DNA of 64,000 bases from Alligator mississippiensis (taxonomy: Eukaryota; Chordata; Crocodylia; Alligatoridae): the NCBI RefSeq assembly GCF_030867095.1, contig NC_081827.1:216693810-216757809 (forward strand), in the 5' to 3' direction. Below are positions 27,600 to 40,057 of the stretch, in pieces. A program made the position numbers and the translations under genes. The notes under the pieces are model-generated. The model searched no databases, had not been told where the DNA came from, and saw nothing but the letters and a program-made list of their open reading frames with translations. Positions within the stretch are counted from its first letter, which is position 1. Each line of letters begins with the position of its first letter.

Positions 27600-30500
27600 A
27601 CCCTATCGTGAGAAAAAAATATGACAATAATTCCACCAATGACTACAAGTATGCTGTCCTAAATTTGTTAAGAAGTAGAACTGGAAACATACAGCATCTT
27701 AAAATAAAAGCAAAACAGGTTTTCCTGGGGTCAGGTAGGCCAAGTCTGCCCATATTATCAACAATTTTACAAATTGTAACTATGTTAGGGAGGCTCCATA
27801 ATAAGGATAGATTAAGGATCTAAATAAACTCTGATTCTACAAGCAGGTATGTAATAGCTTACACACACAAGAGTCCTATTGAAATTATAGTAAGACTGCA
27901 ACAGTGGGAGATAAAATGATAAAACTTTGTGAAAAGAACTGATTTCAGAAAGAACCATGAAGCATCATGGAGTGTTTGTGATTAAAATCCTGGTCCTATT
28001 AAAGTCTAATGGCAAAAGTCTCCTAGGCCAGCAGGGCCAAGATTTGACCCTTTGGCATCTGTACCAAACAGATAAAGATGCTAACCTAAGAAAACATGCC
28101 ATTTAAAACTAACAGTAGCTAACTCATCAGCTACTGTCATCAATAAAGTATTGCCACTGACACGTGTCAGCTCTCTTCAAAGGGAATATATAAAGTTACT
28201 CACAGTCATAAACAAGGATCAAGGAATTAGTCTAGAAGATACTACCCAAAGTCTGTAATGCTCAAGAAAATTGTGTTAAAAAGTTTGTTGGCACCTTTTC
28301 GGAAAGAGTTTTTTTAAATATTTTTGGTTAATATGGTTTTTTTACATTGTAAATAAGCTCTAAATGCTGTTATTTAAAGTCTGTTTGATCAATAGACTAT
28401 TGTGAAAAGGCCTAGATTAATAAAATGACAAAGCAAATGAAAATGTTTGTATCAAATAGCAATTTTATTTGAATACGCAAAATGTTTATTGTAAAAGGCA
28501 ATGAAGGATGCTGCTTCTGAGCCTTCTGAATCATGGATGGTACCTCACATTGCATTTTTTCTTAATTGAGAAACTACTGTAGAAAAGGATGTTGCCATGT
28601 TGTTTATTATAAACGATGGCTAGTCAAGGATCCATTGTCTTCCTAAGTAAGTGTTACTTTGCATGCATGGGAGGGAGAGTTGCAAATAAGTAACAGAAGA
28701 TATTCATTACCTCACAGTACACCTCTTATAATAGCAGCAAAGTGCTCTCCAGAAAAGCAAAATGAAATTTTTAGCTGCTATCTGTGTGGCTGATCTGAAA
28801 GAAATGGTTTATGTCAAATTAATGATCCAGCTGGTACAGGATCAAAAGGTGCTACAGGCAAGCAAGAACATGCTAACCAATAAACAGTGAAAAATAACTG
28901 AATCTTTTTTTTTTCAATTGGAGGAAGATTCTTGGAAAGCAGCAATTCCAGAAAATACCTGCAATGATTATAGACCAGCAAATTGGATAGGAGCTTTCAA
29001 TTTGAAATGGTGGGGAAAAAAGCCAAACCAAACCAGAGGCTATTTTGAGCCTTGTATGTAAGGGCATTGTATCACAGACTTAGGGAGCTTGTCTACCTAC
29101 ATGCTATTGCACATGGAACACTGAAATTCAACACTGGAAAGTGGACAACAAAATGAGAAGGGGATCCAAAGGGGTAAAAAAAAATAAATAAAAAATAATT
29201 AAGTGTATGAAGGGCTGACCTAAGGAAAATAATAGTAAATCTATTGAGCTTTGCTAACAGATGACAAATAGTATAAAAACTGACTATAACTGAGAGTTTA
29301 CTACAGAAGGGGAGGAATTATTATATAGAGGTCCTGGAGTGTGCAACTGTGTACTGAGATAATTTTATTTGTTATATAGTTTTATTGAACCACACAATAT
29401 AAAATGTATTCCACAGTCATTTCAAATTAGAATGGGTATAGTAGAGTGCAAACTTCATGGTATAAAAATCAACTGATTCACTTAGATGAGTCATGTGAAA
29501 GCACCTTGTGAGAAAAAAGAAATTGTCTGGGGTTTTTTTGAAAGGAGAAAATTGGAATACTTGTCAACCAATTAAAGGCCCAAACACTATTTTTGTGCCT
29601 AACAGCAATGATGATTATAATCCTTCACTGTGATTCCTTCCTTTCTCTACTTCTCTGGGTTTTGATTATTTGCTTTAGAAACTCTTTTCTTGATTGGTCA
29701 TATGTTCCTGGCCCAAACTGCTATGACTATGGAATTTATACAATATATTCTAAGATATACAGTTACCTATAGTAGTTGTAGAATATTAAAAATACATGAT
29801 TTTTGGTATTTTATTTTTTTAGATTTATATCATGCCTTCTCCAAAAATCTCAGAGTGGCTATGCTTATAGAAGTACTTCCTTTAGAACTCAGTCTTTGTT
29901 TTGCTCAGTATTGACTTAAGAGTCTATTAGCAGCATGTTAGTACTTAGTATTTTAAATATAAAGTATGCATGGCAAAGAGTACAAAGTAGGAACTCCAAC
30001 TTAAATAATTTTCCTTTGATTTCTTCCTAAGGGAGGAAGGAAAGGCTGATGGTATACTTTTTTGACATCATGACTCTCACATCAAATGTATAGCATTCCA
30101 GAAACAGAGCCTGACAAATGGGTAGGAATTGAAGCAGTGGTCCAAAAACTCTGCAGGAATTGAAATATGAGAACCAATCTGACCCTGCTCTACTCACTTT
30201 CTGACCAGGTGTTCCTTCTGTTTCAGACTTTAGGAGCTTCTCTTTACTGTGCTCAAATGTCATGAAACTCCTTTTCAGTGTTGTCTCAGCACCAGAAGCA
30301 TAGAGCTGTATGCTTTTCATGCTTATGAACACCACAGGAAACAAAATTTAACCTGCTACACTTCTTATGTTATCTGAAGAACTTGTAGCCCTGGCTAATA
30401 GTTAATATGCACATGGTATTTTTTCTGTATAGGACTTCCAGACTGGGCTGCAGCTGGAGAAATATTTAGAAAAAAGAATGTTACTAACATCACTGCGCCT

Positions 30501-31010
30501 CCAAATGCTTTAGATTCCAAGGCAAGGCTTCTACAACAGCTCCGCTTCAGCCCCTTTCTTCATTTTCCAATTCAATTGTAATGAAATTGGCATGAATATG
30601 TGTTATGGTAGTTCAGTGGCAAAGACTGTCTTTTGTTTAAGGATCATATGACTTGATTGCAGAGAACTGGACTTAGTGATCTGGACCTCCCTTCTAAAGC
30701 TATGCTTTAAGCATGTAACACCAGTATTAAAAGCTAGTGCTGCAAAACAACATTGCAAAATAACAGAAAAAGCCTGAGAAATAAATGAGTAAATTCAGCC
30801 TTGCTCCGAAAAGTAACAACTTTTTAGGCTGTATTCACACTATAAACCTCTGTCATATTTGAATCTGGATGTACAGAATTGAGTCAAATGACATGATTCT
30901 GACCACTGTTTAAGCTTTGACTTCACTATGAAAAAGGTGGATTTTGGTGTGTTAGTACTGGTGTGGACAAGGATAGTTGTGTTTCTGATGTCCTTGCTAG
31001 TAGATGTAAA
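27600..31010. other. Intergenic AT-rich DNA, no recognised gene
   Basis: Unique-looking sequence between TTC21B and the CpG island. All open frames are short and AT-driven. No RNA gene recognised. Confidence 0.45.
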
Positions 31011-31039
31011 ACATGGGGAGCAAAAGGCAAGGGAGAGAA

Positions 31040-31150
31040 GCGCCTTGTAGACTGAATCTGAGAGGCATAAACTCTTGTAAACAAAAGCTCACGTCAGATG
31101 CTATGAACAGACATGCCCATATCTCTACCCTGCCTTCTGCCTAGCACAAC
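31040..31150. mobile_element. Penelope-like tails, second inverted junction
   Basis: On the minus strand the left part reads GCATCTGACG, a stem (GTGAGC with GTTTAC), then AAGAGTTTATGCCTC, a decayed hammerhead-like tail. The right part, on the + strand, continues into ATCTCTACCCTGCCTTCTGCC, the tail in the opposite orientation. The junction lies near 31105. Confidence 0.45.
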
Positions 31151-32114
31151 TAACTTCTCTCTGCACAGAGGGCAAACTAGAGCTTAGTTCTGCCAGCAAA
31201 CATACTACATTTTTACTATGTATATGGACATAGTCTCAGTGATCCAGTACAAATCCTATTCAGTCTCTCATCTGAGAACTGTGATTAATGAATGGCACAA
31301 ACTTCAATAGATAAAGCAGAGATAGGAAGCACAAATCCTATTGTCTTGTTTTACCTATAAAATATGTTTACATTTCAAATTTCTTCTTAACACTGCAAAA
31401 TCAGTATAACTACAAGTGAAGGACCTACCTACCGATTGGTTCAGTACACTTATTAACGATGAGCCAGAAAAAAATACAGTCTGAGACTTGGGGCTGAGTG
31501 TGTGGGGGATGCTTTGTAGATGCCTTGTAGTTTAAAGCATGGTGTTCACCTGAAGGTTACAGACGTAAAGTTGGACTTATCTTGCTATTTATTTTTAAAT
31601 CACCCCTCAGAGTAAAGCCTGACCGCAAATAAGCCTTGTTCGCAATCCAATTTGGTGCAGAAGTCTTCTGAAAGTTGCTCCTAGCCTGGGAGAGAGCTTT
31701 CTGGGAGAATACACACAGCTATTGAAGAGGACACAGTGCGATGGCTTTTCTCTTCAACTACTGCGATCCTCTCTCTATGGGCTTTTTTGTATTCTGTTTC
31801 CCAGCAACACAGGCTGAGGGTGCCTGCTCGACCACGGCTTACAGGCAGCACTTCTCCTTTTGGAGAAATCCCCCAGAGCATCCTGCTGTTCAGGGAAATG
31901 TCAGTGCTGAAAAGCTGCAGAAGTCCACTTAATTGGAAACGAAGAGAAATGAGCACAACAAGTGGTGGTGGGACAGCAGGAGAGTCCTCCCCTCCCCCCC
32001 TCCCCGAGTCCTAGTGTGCAAGAGCAGACATGTCCTCGGACCAGCACGGCTCCAACCAGCCCCCCGGCGGGAGCAGGCGCCGGGTGCGGGGTCACGGCCG
32101 CTACCTCCGCAGCT

Positions 32115-32120
32115 TATAAA
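32115..32120 (+). promoter_or_regulatory. TATA-like box in CpG island
   Basis: TATAAA at 32115-32120 is followed by GC-rich sequence. It would place a start near 32145 and a first exon ending at 32360. Not tested by any expression data here. Confidence 0.35.
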
Positions 32121-32171
32121 GCATCAGGCGGCGGCGGCCTCAAACAAGCGTGTCTGCCCCGCGGCGCAGAG

Positions 32172-32203
<32 letters not shown>
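32172..32203. repeat. GGAGCC hexanucleotide repeat
   Basis: Five perfect copies of GGAGCC plus GG in the probable GALNT3 5' leader. Confidence 0.95.
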
Positions 32204-32204
<1 letters not shown>

Positions 32205-33321
32205 CCAGCTCAGCCCAGCCCCTGCGGCCGCAGGGAGGGGCCCGGGCGCGCACCTGGCGCCAGGTGAGGCAGGGGCGGGGCGGCGCGCAGGCGCACTGAG
32301 CTCCTCCCCCCGCGCTCTCTTGGCCGCTGGGAGCAGAAACGGCCCCGCCGGACCGGACAGGTGAGCGCCGCGGCCCTCAGGCAATGATGCCTCTGCCCGT
32401 GCAGCGGGTCCCGGAGCAGGACGGGGGCGCAGCCGTGGCCTTGCGGCGGAGGGGCCGCCCAACCGCCCTGCCCCGCGCCGCTTCCACGTGTCCGGGCGGG
32501 GCTGAGGGGCGGTGCCGGCCGCGGCCCCCGGAGCCCGCGGGACGGCTGCTGCCCCCGGCCGCGCGGGGCGGGGCGGGGCGGGGCGGCCGCGCTTCCCTTC
32601 GCTGTGCGAGCAGCTGCGAGGAGCATGGGCCGCTCCCGCGGGGAGTCCAGGTGAGCGCTGGTACGGCCCCTTGCCCAGCACCCTGTGGCGCGGCCTGCAG
32701 CGCTGCCGCACGGCCCCTGCCTGCCTGCCCGCCCCCTGTGCCGGCAGAGCGGGGCGCCGGGCTGCCCTCGCCGCCGCCACTGCCTCCTGCCGAGGTCCTG
32801 GCTGCGCTCTCCCCCTCGCCTCTGCATTTCCGTACTCTGGGTCCTGGCCCCACCGCGGCCGGGACCTCCTGGTCAGCCTCCTCCGGGCGCTGGTGAAGCT
32901 GGCCTGCCCCTGCCCAGGAAGGAGGCTGTGGCCGGGAGGTCGCCGGGGCGCAGTCCTTGCGGGGCGCGGCGCGGCTCCTGTCTGCGGGCAGCGTCACTGC
33001 GCCGTGTCCGCTGGCTCCTTGGGTGCTGTCGGGGGTGGGGCGCTGTCTGCAGTGATCCTCTTGGTGTCCCCCGTGTTGCACTCGTTTTGTACCTTTCCCT
33101 TTTGCTTCTGTCCCTGTTTAGTTGTCCCCACTAACCACTTGATCTGTACCTAGGACCTATCCATTTCAAGACAGTTCAAGGAGCCCTGAAATGATTGCTT
33201 TCTTTTATGGCTGCAATTAGAAGCATAAGGTGCTCTAAGAAACAGCATAGCAAACATTCATTGGTTAGAGATGCAGTGTAAACTTTCTGTAGTTAGGCAT
33301 GTTTATTGGGTCCCTCTAAAT

Positions 33322-33478
33322 CGGGGAGGGCTGGATGCAGCCCACCAAGCCATTCTAATCGGCCCGCAGTAGTAGATAAATTACTATTTATCTGCCCCTG
33401 GCTGCCTGTCATGTGGCCCTCAATGGCTTGCCAAAACTCAGTAAGTGGCCCTCTGCCCAAAATAATTGCCTGCCCCTG
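33322..33478. mobile_element. Short hAT-type element with perfect 8-bp target duplication
   Basis: 157 bp, left end CGGGGAGGGC and right end on the other strand CAGGGGCAGGC. CTCTAAAT occurs directly on both sides (33314-33321 and 33479-33486). Non-coding. Confidence 0.75.
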
Positions 33479-33499
33479 CTCTAAATCCATACTCCAGGT

Positions 33500-35800
33500 G
33501 AGTGATGATTTCCTTTCCCCTGCCCTCCCCTTTTATTTTTTCAGGTTCAGTTCTGAGCCTGTGTATTTAAATAGGGAATGATCTGAGGCTTGGCATGGTA
33601 TCCAAGGTGGGTCTTCTTTTCTTTTGTTTAAATAAGTAGTAAGTTAAATTGCTAGTCCATAGTATCTACCACACCTGTTCTTTGTCTAGAGGAAGGCTTC
33701 TGCATTTCCATGGTGAAATAAAAGCTAAGAGCTGGCACTTGCTTAGGTGTGCCTTAAGTCTAACGAGGGGTGCCTTGAGCTTAAAAAGGTAAATAACCTG
33801 TTCAAACGCACTGTCAAATCGGGCACTGATTCAGCTTCAAGTGAAGATCTAGCGCCTTTGGAATAATTTCAGTGCTGTCAACCATCTTTCAACACTTGTG
33901 GTGCTGATATAAAAAGATTCCTCTGGTACTGACTCAGTACTGTAATCCATGGTGCAGAAACTGCCGGTATTAGCAACTTCTGTAGGGGTGTCCTTTGTTA
34001 CTGACCAGATTTTTTAGTCTTTTCAGATATCTGCCAAAATCCGTGTTGGAAACGGAACCTGGGAGACGTCTAATTATTAAACTAACTTTCCAACTTCTGA
34101 GATTTTTGAGGAAAATGTTAGCTCTTCTTATATCTCCATATGTTTACACAGTTTTTTGAGGAACCAAAAAACTTTAAGGGTTTTTGGTTTTTAATGTTTG
34201 CTATTTAAGAGTCTTGCTTTCTTCAGTTACTTTTAGAGAAGACCCTTCTCTTCTGTCATCACCCATATCATCTCTCAGTTGCTCTAGACCCAGAGATCAC
34301 CCTGAAAGAGACTAAGCCAACTATGTGGATGAACCTATCTGCACCTTGATTTTGGGGTTCTTAAGTGCCGTTTCTGTTTCACTTAGCCCACTTCAGTTGG
34401 AGCATTTTTAGTGTATTGCTATGTTTATGACCATTTAATGAAAGGACAACACTTGGACCATGCAAATCCTCATGCCACAAGCCAAAAAGGTAGACCTCGC
34501 CACCCTCCTCAGCTTCTTATAGCTCGTGGCTGTGAGTTGGAAGTCTCCATTTGCTTTTAGCCCGTTGTTTGCTTTCAAGGTGTTTTCCCTTAATCTTCTG
34601 TAAACAGTAATTTAGGTACTGTTAGTCTTAGGTGGGTAATGTTCCTGTTCCTGGAACAAACATTCATTCTATATTTTATCAAAAACTGAGGTGGCTTTGA
34701 CAATAGCTGTGTTGGCAGAAGTTCTCAGTCTATAGTTACCAGCTTCCCAGGATGCTATACCCACGAGTGGTCCCTCTACTATGTAGGCCACACCAAGGCA
34801 CATCAGGCATCAGAGAGAGAAAAAGAACTTTTTATTCTTCATTTTCTTTTAAGAAAAAGACACAGAAGTCTGAGAAGGGGAGGCTAAGGTTGGTTAAGCA
34901 ATTAATGCATTGACCAGAATACTTGCGCTGATAAGCAAACTATTCACATCTAGGAGAGAGCCTTTTATTATAGTTCTGTTACCAGAAACGGAAAAAGTCT
35001 TGCTTTGAGAAGTTGTTTTCACTTCTTCATAGTCATATAGTCCCTGAGCTTGAAGAACAAAAGCCTGTATTGAGACTGCCACCTGCCTACACAAGTGCAC
35101 CTGTCCTACACAGCCCTATTTTCAGGACTGATTAGAAACTAATTGTCAGGGGAAAAGTAAACACTACAGTAATTATGAAATGCAAACACAAAATAAATTA
35201 AAATGTTATACAGTTTTCCATCCAATCTGTGCAAACTAAGGACTCACCAAGTGCTGTAGATCCTTGGGAAAATAAGTTTGACTCTGCCTTTAGACATTAG
35301 AAAAGTGTTAGTTGCATGGTCCTTTTAAAACAGACATGGCAAATTTCAAATTATAGTCTTCCACAAACTATTATGGAATAATCTAACAGTGCACAATAAG
35401 CATTCTGAAATAAGATTCTAATCGATAGAGCATTTTGCAGATCTATTCTCAGGCACGTTAAAATGTAAATTCTGTTGTAATCTCTGCCATCATGGTGTTA
35501 CTGCTCTGCCTTATACTGTGGTGTCACAGTAAGGTCTGGTGGAAGAGATAATGGTAAAAGTTGAGCCCATATTCTTTAAGGGTATTTTTTATATTTTCTT
35601 AGTTAGGAGCTGACTTGTATTCTAATTGTTCTAGTAAACTTTTGTATAGTGGGATAGGCTTGGAAATTGGTACTCAGTGACAGAGTTTTGGGGGGGAAAC
35701 CCCCTTTGGATTTTGAAATTAGTTTAGCCCCTTCAGGCTGTATTTGTCTACATGCAGTGTTTTGATTTTCTTAAGAATAGCTCATTAAAAAGAATAGGTC
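33500..35800. other. Probable GALNT3 intron 1, no recognised gene
   Basis: Mixed AT-rich sequence without exons or RNA genes that I recognise. Confidence 0.4.
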
Positions 35801-35879
35801 ACTTCATGCCTTTGCAATCCCAGTGCTGCAGATGGATGTGGGGTTTATCCCTTCAAATATATGTCCTACTAACCTAGGT

Positions 35880-36893
35880 CATCTGGCCTGCTGCCTTTTG
35901 CCCTGGCTCTGGCTGAGGCTGTGGGTCTTCCTGTGGCAGCAGGCAGCTCTTGGGAAGAACAGTACAATGAGTAGAAGCCCTGCCACTTTGTCCACAGCCA
36001 GGATAAAAGACTTGGATCAGTGGGCTCTGGCTGCAGTGGTGGAACTTCTGACTGTTGTTGTGCTGGACCTGCCCACGCCCCCAGCTCTCACTGGAACATT
36101 GGCTGCCACCACAGAAAGATGCACCTCCTTGGCAGAGCCTTGGCTCTGGCTGTAGTGGCTGGACATGCCTGTGATGCTGCTGTGCTGCCACTGCCCCAGC
36201 TTTTACTGGGACATGTGCTGTTACTATAGGAACTTGCGGTCCTGCTTGGGTTGTCAACACCTGGCTGCTGCTGTAGTGCTGGCTGCCTCTGTGAGAAGTC
36301 CCACCACCTTGCCCAAGCCTTGGCTCTGGGTGCAGTGTAGGGGCTTCTGCCCAGAGTGCTGGTTTAGCTGCCTGCACCTCTACAAAAGATGGGGATCTGG
36401 CTGCCTTCATGAAAAGCCCTGCTGCTGTGGTGGCAAGAGTTTGTGCCCACAGTGTTGCTTGGGTTGCCATCACCCCAGCTTATACCAGTGTACTGTCTGC
36501 CACTGCAGGCAGCCTGGCCACTGCACCCAGAGCTGGGGTTCTATCCCCAGTGGGGGTGCTTTGTCTGCAGTGCTGCTGGGACTGCTGGCACCCTGGGTCT
36601 TCCTAGGGCATATCACCATGAGAAGTTATCACTATAGGCTATCACCATGCTCTTACTGCAGTGGCACAAGTTCATGTATACATGCTGTGTGTGCTGGCCA
36701 CAGTGGCTCAGGGTCACATACACACAGTGCATGTCCCCACAGGGTTGGTCCATCCGTCTGTCCTTTTGTCACAGGAAGCCCTATCACTGGTGAGAGAACT
36801 AAGAATGCCAGAGCCGAGGTGCAGGCCCTGGGCAGCTGAAAAGGAGAGTGTGGCTCTCCAACTAATTTGGGTTTGATACCCACTACTGTACAC
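35880..36893. repeat. Degenerate GC-rich tandem repeat in a hAT-like context
   Basis: The phrase CTTGGCTCTGGCTGCAGTG returns in diverged form at about 35904, 36023, 36139 and 36320, with CCCAGCTNTNACTGG between. The unit is about 120-180 bases. The block closes at about 36889 with ATACCCACTACTG, a hAT-like inverted end. Frames of 199 codons (minus) and 224 codons (+) cross it; they are rich in Cys, Ser and Leu and have no domain, so I do not call genes. Confidence 0.45.
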
Positions 36894-36899
36894 TGATCA

Positions 36900-38040
36900 T
36901 GACACAGATGTGCATAGGTTTAAGTATTCCTTCACTCTTTCTGAATCCGTCCATATCTCATCATATCCTATTGGTCTTTATATTCTTTTATACAGAGATC
37001 TAACCAGTGTTGTTAGGTCCAGGGAAAGGCAGATGTTGTAGCTGACTAGTAATGAGATTTTTTTTTTTAAATAATTGCATTTTGTTTCTCTTAGTACTAC
37101 CAACCACCTCCAACCCCCAAAACCCCAAGGGAATTGACTACGAAAATGTATTACCGTTAAAGTTGATCAGTAGGTAGTACCTTACGTCCTTCCAAAGTGT
37201 TTAACGCACCTATTCTCAAAGGTCTAAAAATTGGTAGAGGAGTACTGCAAATCTTCACAGCAAGAATAAACAGTTGTGGTTTCAAACCTACATAACTCAG
37301 CACAGAAATTAGGAGTCTCTATCTTAGCCGCTGGGGGCACGTGTCATTTATACACTGAAATATATACATATAAATGAGAATCTGTAAGATAGAGCACACT
37401 ACAAAAAATAACAGAGCTACTTGGTCATTACTCAAGCTTGCTTATTATAAGCCAGTCCCGATTGAAATATACAGTTTACCCTTGGTAGCTGTTAACTTTG
37501 TGTTCTGATATTCTGAACCTTAAGTACAGATAGTTACATTCAGCATTCTTCAGGAATAGGAAGCACTGGTGATCAACCTTTACATCATTTTTTGTTTTTG
37601 TTAAAAGGTGGGCCATGAATATAGATAGTTTGTGTTGCTTTCTTATGTCTCTTTGGATTATTTTTTTATATTGCTTCAAGAGAAATAATCACAAATATTT
37701 AAACAAAAAATTACAGGTAGGGTTTTAGTGTTATTACTAGGTAATCTTGACAATAAAGAAAGTTGTTAAGGTTTTTATTAATTCATCTGAAAAATGTATG
37801 CTGTAATCTAGACACTTTTTTTTTTTTAATTTTTATCGTTTCTTTCCCTGAAGACAAGGAAGACTAAACTGTTATATGCTGTAATTTGTGAATGACATAG
37901 TTACCTTTTTAAGATTGTTTTCTATTGCTGTTAAGTAAGTATCCTGGAATGATTTACTTATTTGGAACAAATGGAAGGGAGGACTCCAGTGTCTATTTGT
38001 GCTTATCTTTGTCCTTATTTCTGTGTGATCTACAATATTG
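36900..38040. other. Probable GALNT3 intron 1, no recognised feature
   Basis: AT-rich sequence. Nothing recognised. Confidence 0.4.
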
Positions 38041-38042
38041 TT

Positions 38043-38850
38043 AGGGGTGTGCCGATAGAGATTTTTGGGGCCAATACCCATATCCAATTTTTAAGGAGGC
38101 ATATCGGATGGAAGTGTGACTCATGGGGGGAGGGGCTCTTTTCACCAGGCCTGGGCTTGGGGTAGGAGTTATGGAGGGGGCCACCCCAAATTTTACTGTA
38201 GTCCTGCTCCCAGTGCTGCTGCGTGCCTGGTGCAGCCCTGGCTCTTCCCAGTTTAACCCCCGACGCCTCCTAGGTGGGGCGTGAGGCGGAGGCATGGCTT
38301 GTTGGGAGGGGCGGCTTCTTTCCAGTGCTGCTGTGCAGCCTCAGCTCTTCCTGGCACATGGGAGGAGGCAGGGGTTGAGCTAGGAAGAGCAACAGCACTA
38401 GGAGTGGGACTACAGCAGACCTTGTGGTGGCTGCAGCCCCCTCCATAGCCCCCGCTCTAAACCCAGCTCCCAGCAAGAAGAGCCTGGCTCCAGCCTGCAG
38501 CTGCATCCTGCCCACTCACCCCATGCAGATCCGGAGGGGGCACACCCACCCCACCCCCCTCCCTCCCGGCACACAAGCAGGAGCTGCCCCCTCCCTGCCC
38601 CCGGCAAGCCATGCTGCAGTCCTGCACTCTGCCCCTTCCCTCACCGCAGAGAGTGTTGATCTGCCCCAAGCCCCTTCCCTCCCACTTCCCCTTCCACCAC
38701 AACAGACTTACCAGCTGGAGGCAGCTCTCCACACTGCCTGAGTGCTGTGCTGTGGCCAAATTATCAGCCAAATTGTCAACCCCGTTGGGCCATTTTCTGA
38801 TGCAGCCAGTTTTCTTTATATCAGTACCAATCTGATATCCAACCAGTGAA
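38043..38850. mobile_element. GC-rich inverted-end element with GGGGTGTGCC start
   Basis: It starts AGGGGTGTGCCGATAGAG and near its right end carries ATCAGTACCAATCTGATATC. The left subterminal CCAATACCCATATCC and the right AATCTGATATCC look like the decayed GATACCGATA repeats of hAT-like reptile elements. The centre is GC-rich and without a transposase. Confidence 0.45.
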
Positions 38851-39007
38851 CCTCTAAATGTTATTATTCTTGATGTCATTTTTAGTGCCTTTTAAAGGCT
38901 GTTCTGTGAAAGACATTGGAAAGCTGCTTAGAATAGTTGTGTAATCTCCCTCAAGAGATTGGGGATTTTCAAGAAAAGGCTGGATAACCATACACTTATG
39001 GTTTAAG

Positions 39008-39291
39008 GTAGGGGTGCTTCCAAGCTGCTGGCCAGATTTGGACCCTGGTACTGGATCATCCAGCCTGTGGGGCTCCCCATGGGCCTGTATGTTAGATCTG
39101 GAACACGGGACAGTCCGGGGTCCCAGAGCCCTGTCTCTACACGTGGGGGTGGCTCAGGGCTGGATGGGGGTGGTATGGTCTAGATCTAAACATGTGGGCC
39201 TGATCTTGGGGTGTAGAGTCCGATCCAGTTTGCAAACTGGGCCTGCAGTACTCATTTGTCCCTTAGGGCCAAAAGGTTGAGCACCACTGAC
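39008..39291. mobile_element. hAT-like non-autonomous element
   Basis: The right end on the other strand is CAGTGGTGCTCAACC; the left end is TAGGGGTGCTTCC. The interior is GC-rich with GATCTGG phrases. No clean target duplication was found. Confidence 0.5.
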
Positions 39292-39498
39292 TTAGTGATT
39301 CTCCGTCCTCAGAAGATATTGCCACCTCATGTCCTTCTGTCAATTTTAGGACAGAGGTTTTAAACCTGTCCATTTTTTTCACTTTCTTCATTTAGAATCT
39401 CTCCCTTAGATTCTTTTCCCACTCCCCTCCAGTATTACCGGCTAGCATATTGATCAGACCATGATAGCAGTAAAACTTCAAAGGGATTGACACCTATA

Positions 39499-39987
39499 GG
39501 CTAAGTACAAACAGTCAAAAAGCCCAAGGCTGAGTTGATTCAGTCATTTCAGGTTAGCCTAAGCTGCATAGATTGAACTGATAAGCAAGTGAACAGACAT
39601 TTACTTTTGATTCTGGAAATGTAGCCACATGCAGCCCAGGCCAGAAGCTGGGGAGCGCTACAGCATGGCTCCCTGCTTAGCTGGAGCAGGCAGTTTGGGC
39701 CAAGGCTAGCCCACCCACCATGTGAGGAGGGAGGGTAGATGCAAAGCATCCTGGGATGCTGGGGGACTGAGTTCACTTAAATCTGGAGGGGAACTGGGAC
39801 ATAAGTTTAATAAACCGATTTAGCCTAAATAAGATAAGTCTAATACTACATTGATCCAGGTTTATCTTAAACCAGTTTCAGCTGTTTTGTAAACAACTCT
39901 TGTGCATGGAACTTCTGTTGTATTACAGATTTGAACTGGTTTTCCATCATTTATACTAGTTTATGTATAATTTTTGTCCCTAGCCAT
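39499..39987. mobile_element. Inverted-repeat element rich in AAACCAGTTT, copy B
   Basis: The left end GGCTAAGTACAAACAGTC and the right end TTTTTGTCCCTAGCC match, in reversed order, the right and left ends of the copy at 14168. The subterminal boxes (AAACCAGTTT, GAACTGGTTT) are on the right here. At about 490 bp it lacks most of the GC-rich centre. Confidence 0.6.
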
Positions 39988-40057
39988 AGTATTTAAATAC
40001 AAGTTAGTAAATTATCTGAAGTCAGTGATCTCATTTTCTGCAGATGTACAAACACAG

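Larger units (their letters stand above)
31980..33060 (+). promoter_or_regulatory. GALNT3: CpG island, likely GALNT3 promoter and first exon
   Basis: About 1 kb of very GC-rich DNA with many CpG dinucleotides in otherwise AT-rich surroundings. It contains a TATA-like box (32115-32120), GC boxes including four tandem GGGGC units at 32565-32586, and three good splice donor contexts followed by GTGAG: 32264, 32361 (ACAG|GTGAGC) and 32651 (CCAG|GTGAGC). The next + strand gene is GALNT3, whose first coding exon has an acceptor at 43151, so an untranslated first exon here is expected. The long open frames on both strands are compositional. Exact start site unknown. Confidence 0.75.

Noticed and set aside
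32124..33153. Long open frames (up to 234 codons) on both strands across the CpG island
   Set aside because: GC-rich DNA lacks stop codons by composition. The translations are Ala/Gly/Pro/Arg-rich with no domain, and frames exist on both strands over the same bases.
34894..35100. 68-codon minus-strand frame as a processed pseudogene
   Set aside because: I could not match it to any protein and found no poly-A tail or flanking repeat.
35874..36839. 199- and 224-codon open frames on opposite strands
   Set aside because: Both come from a degenerate tandem repeat. No domain and no splice context.
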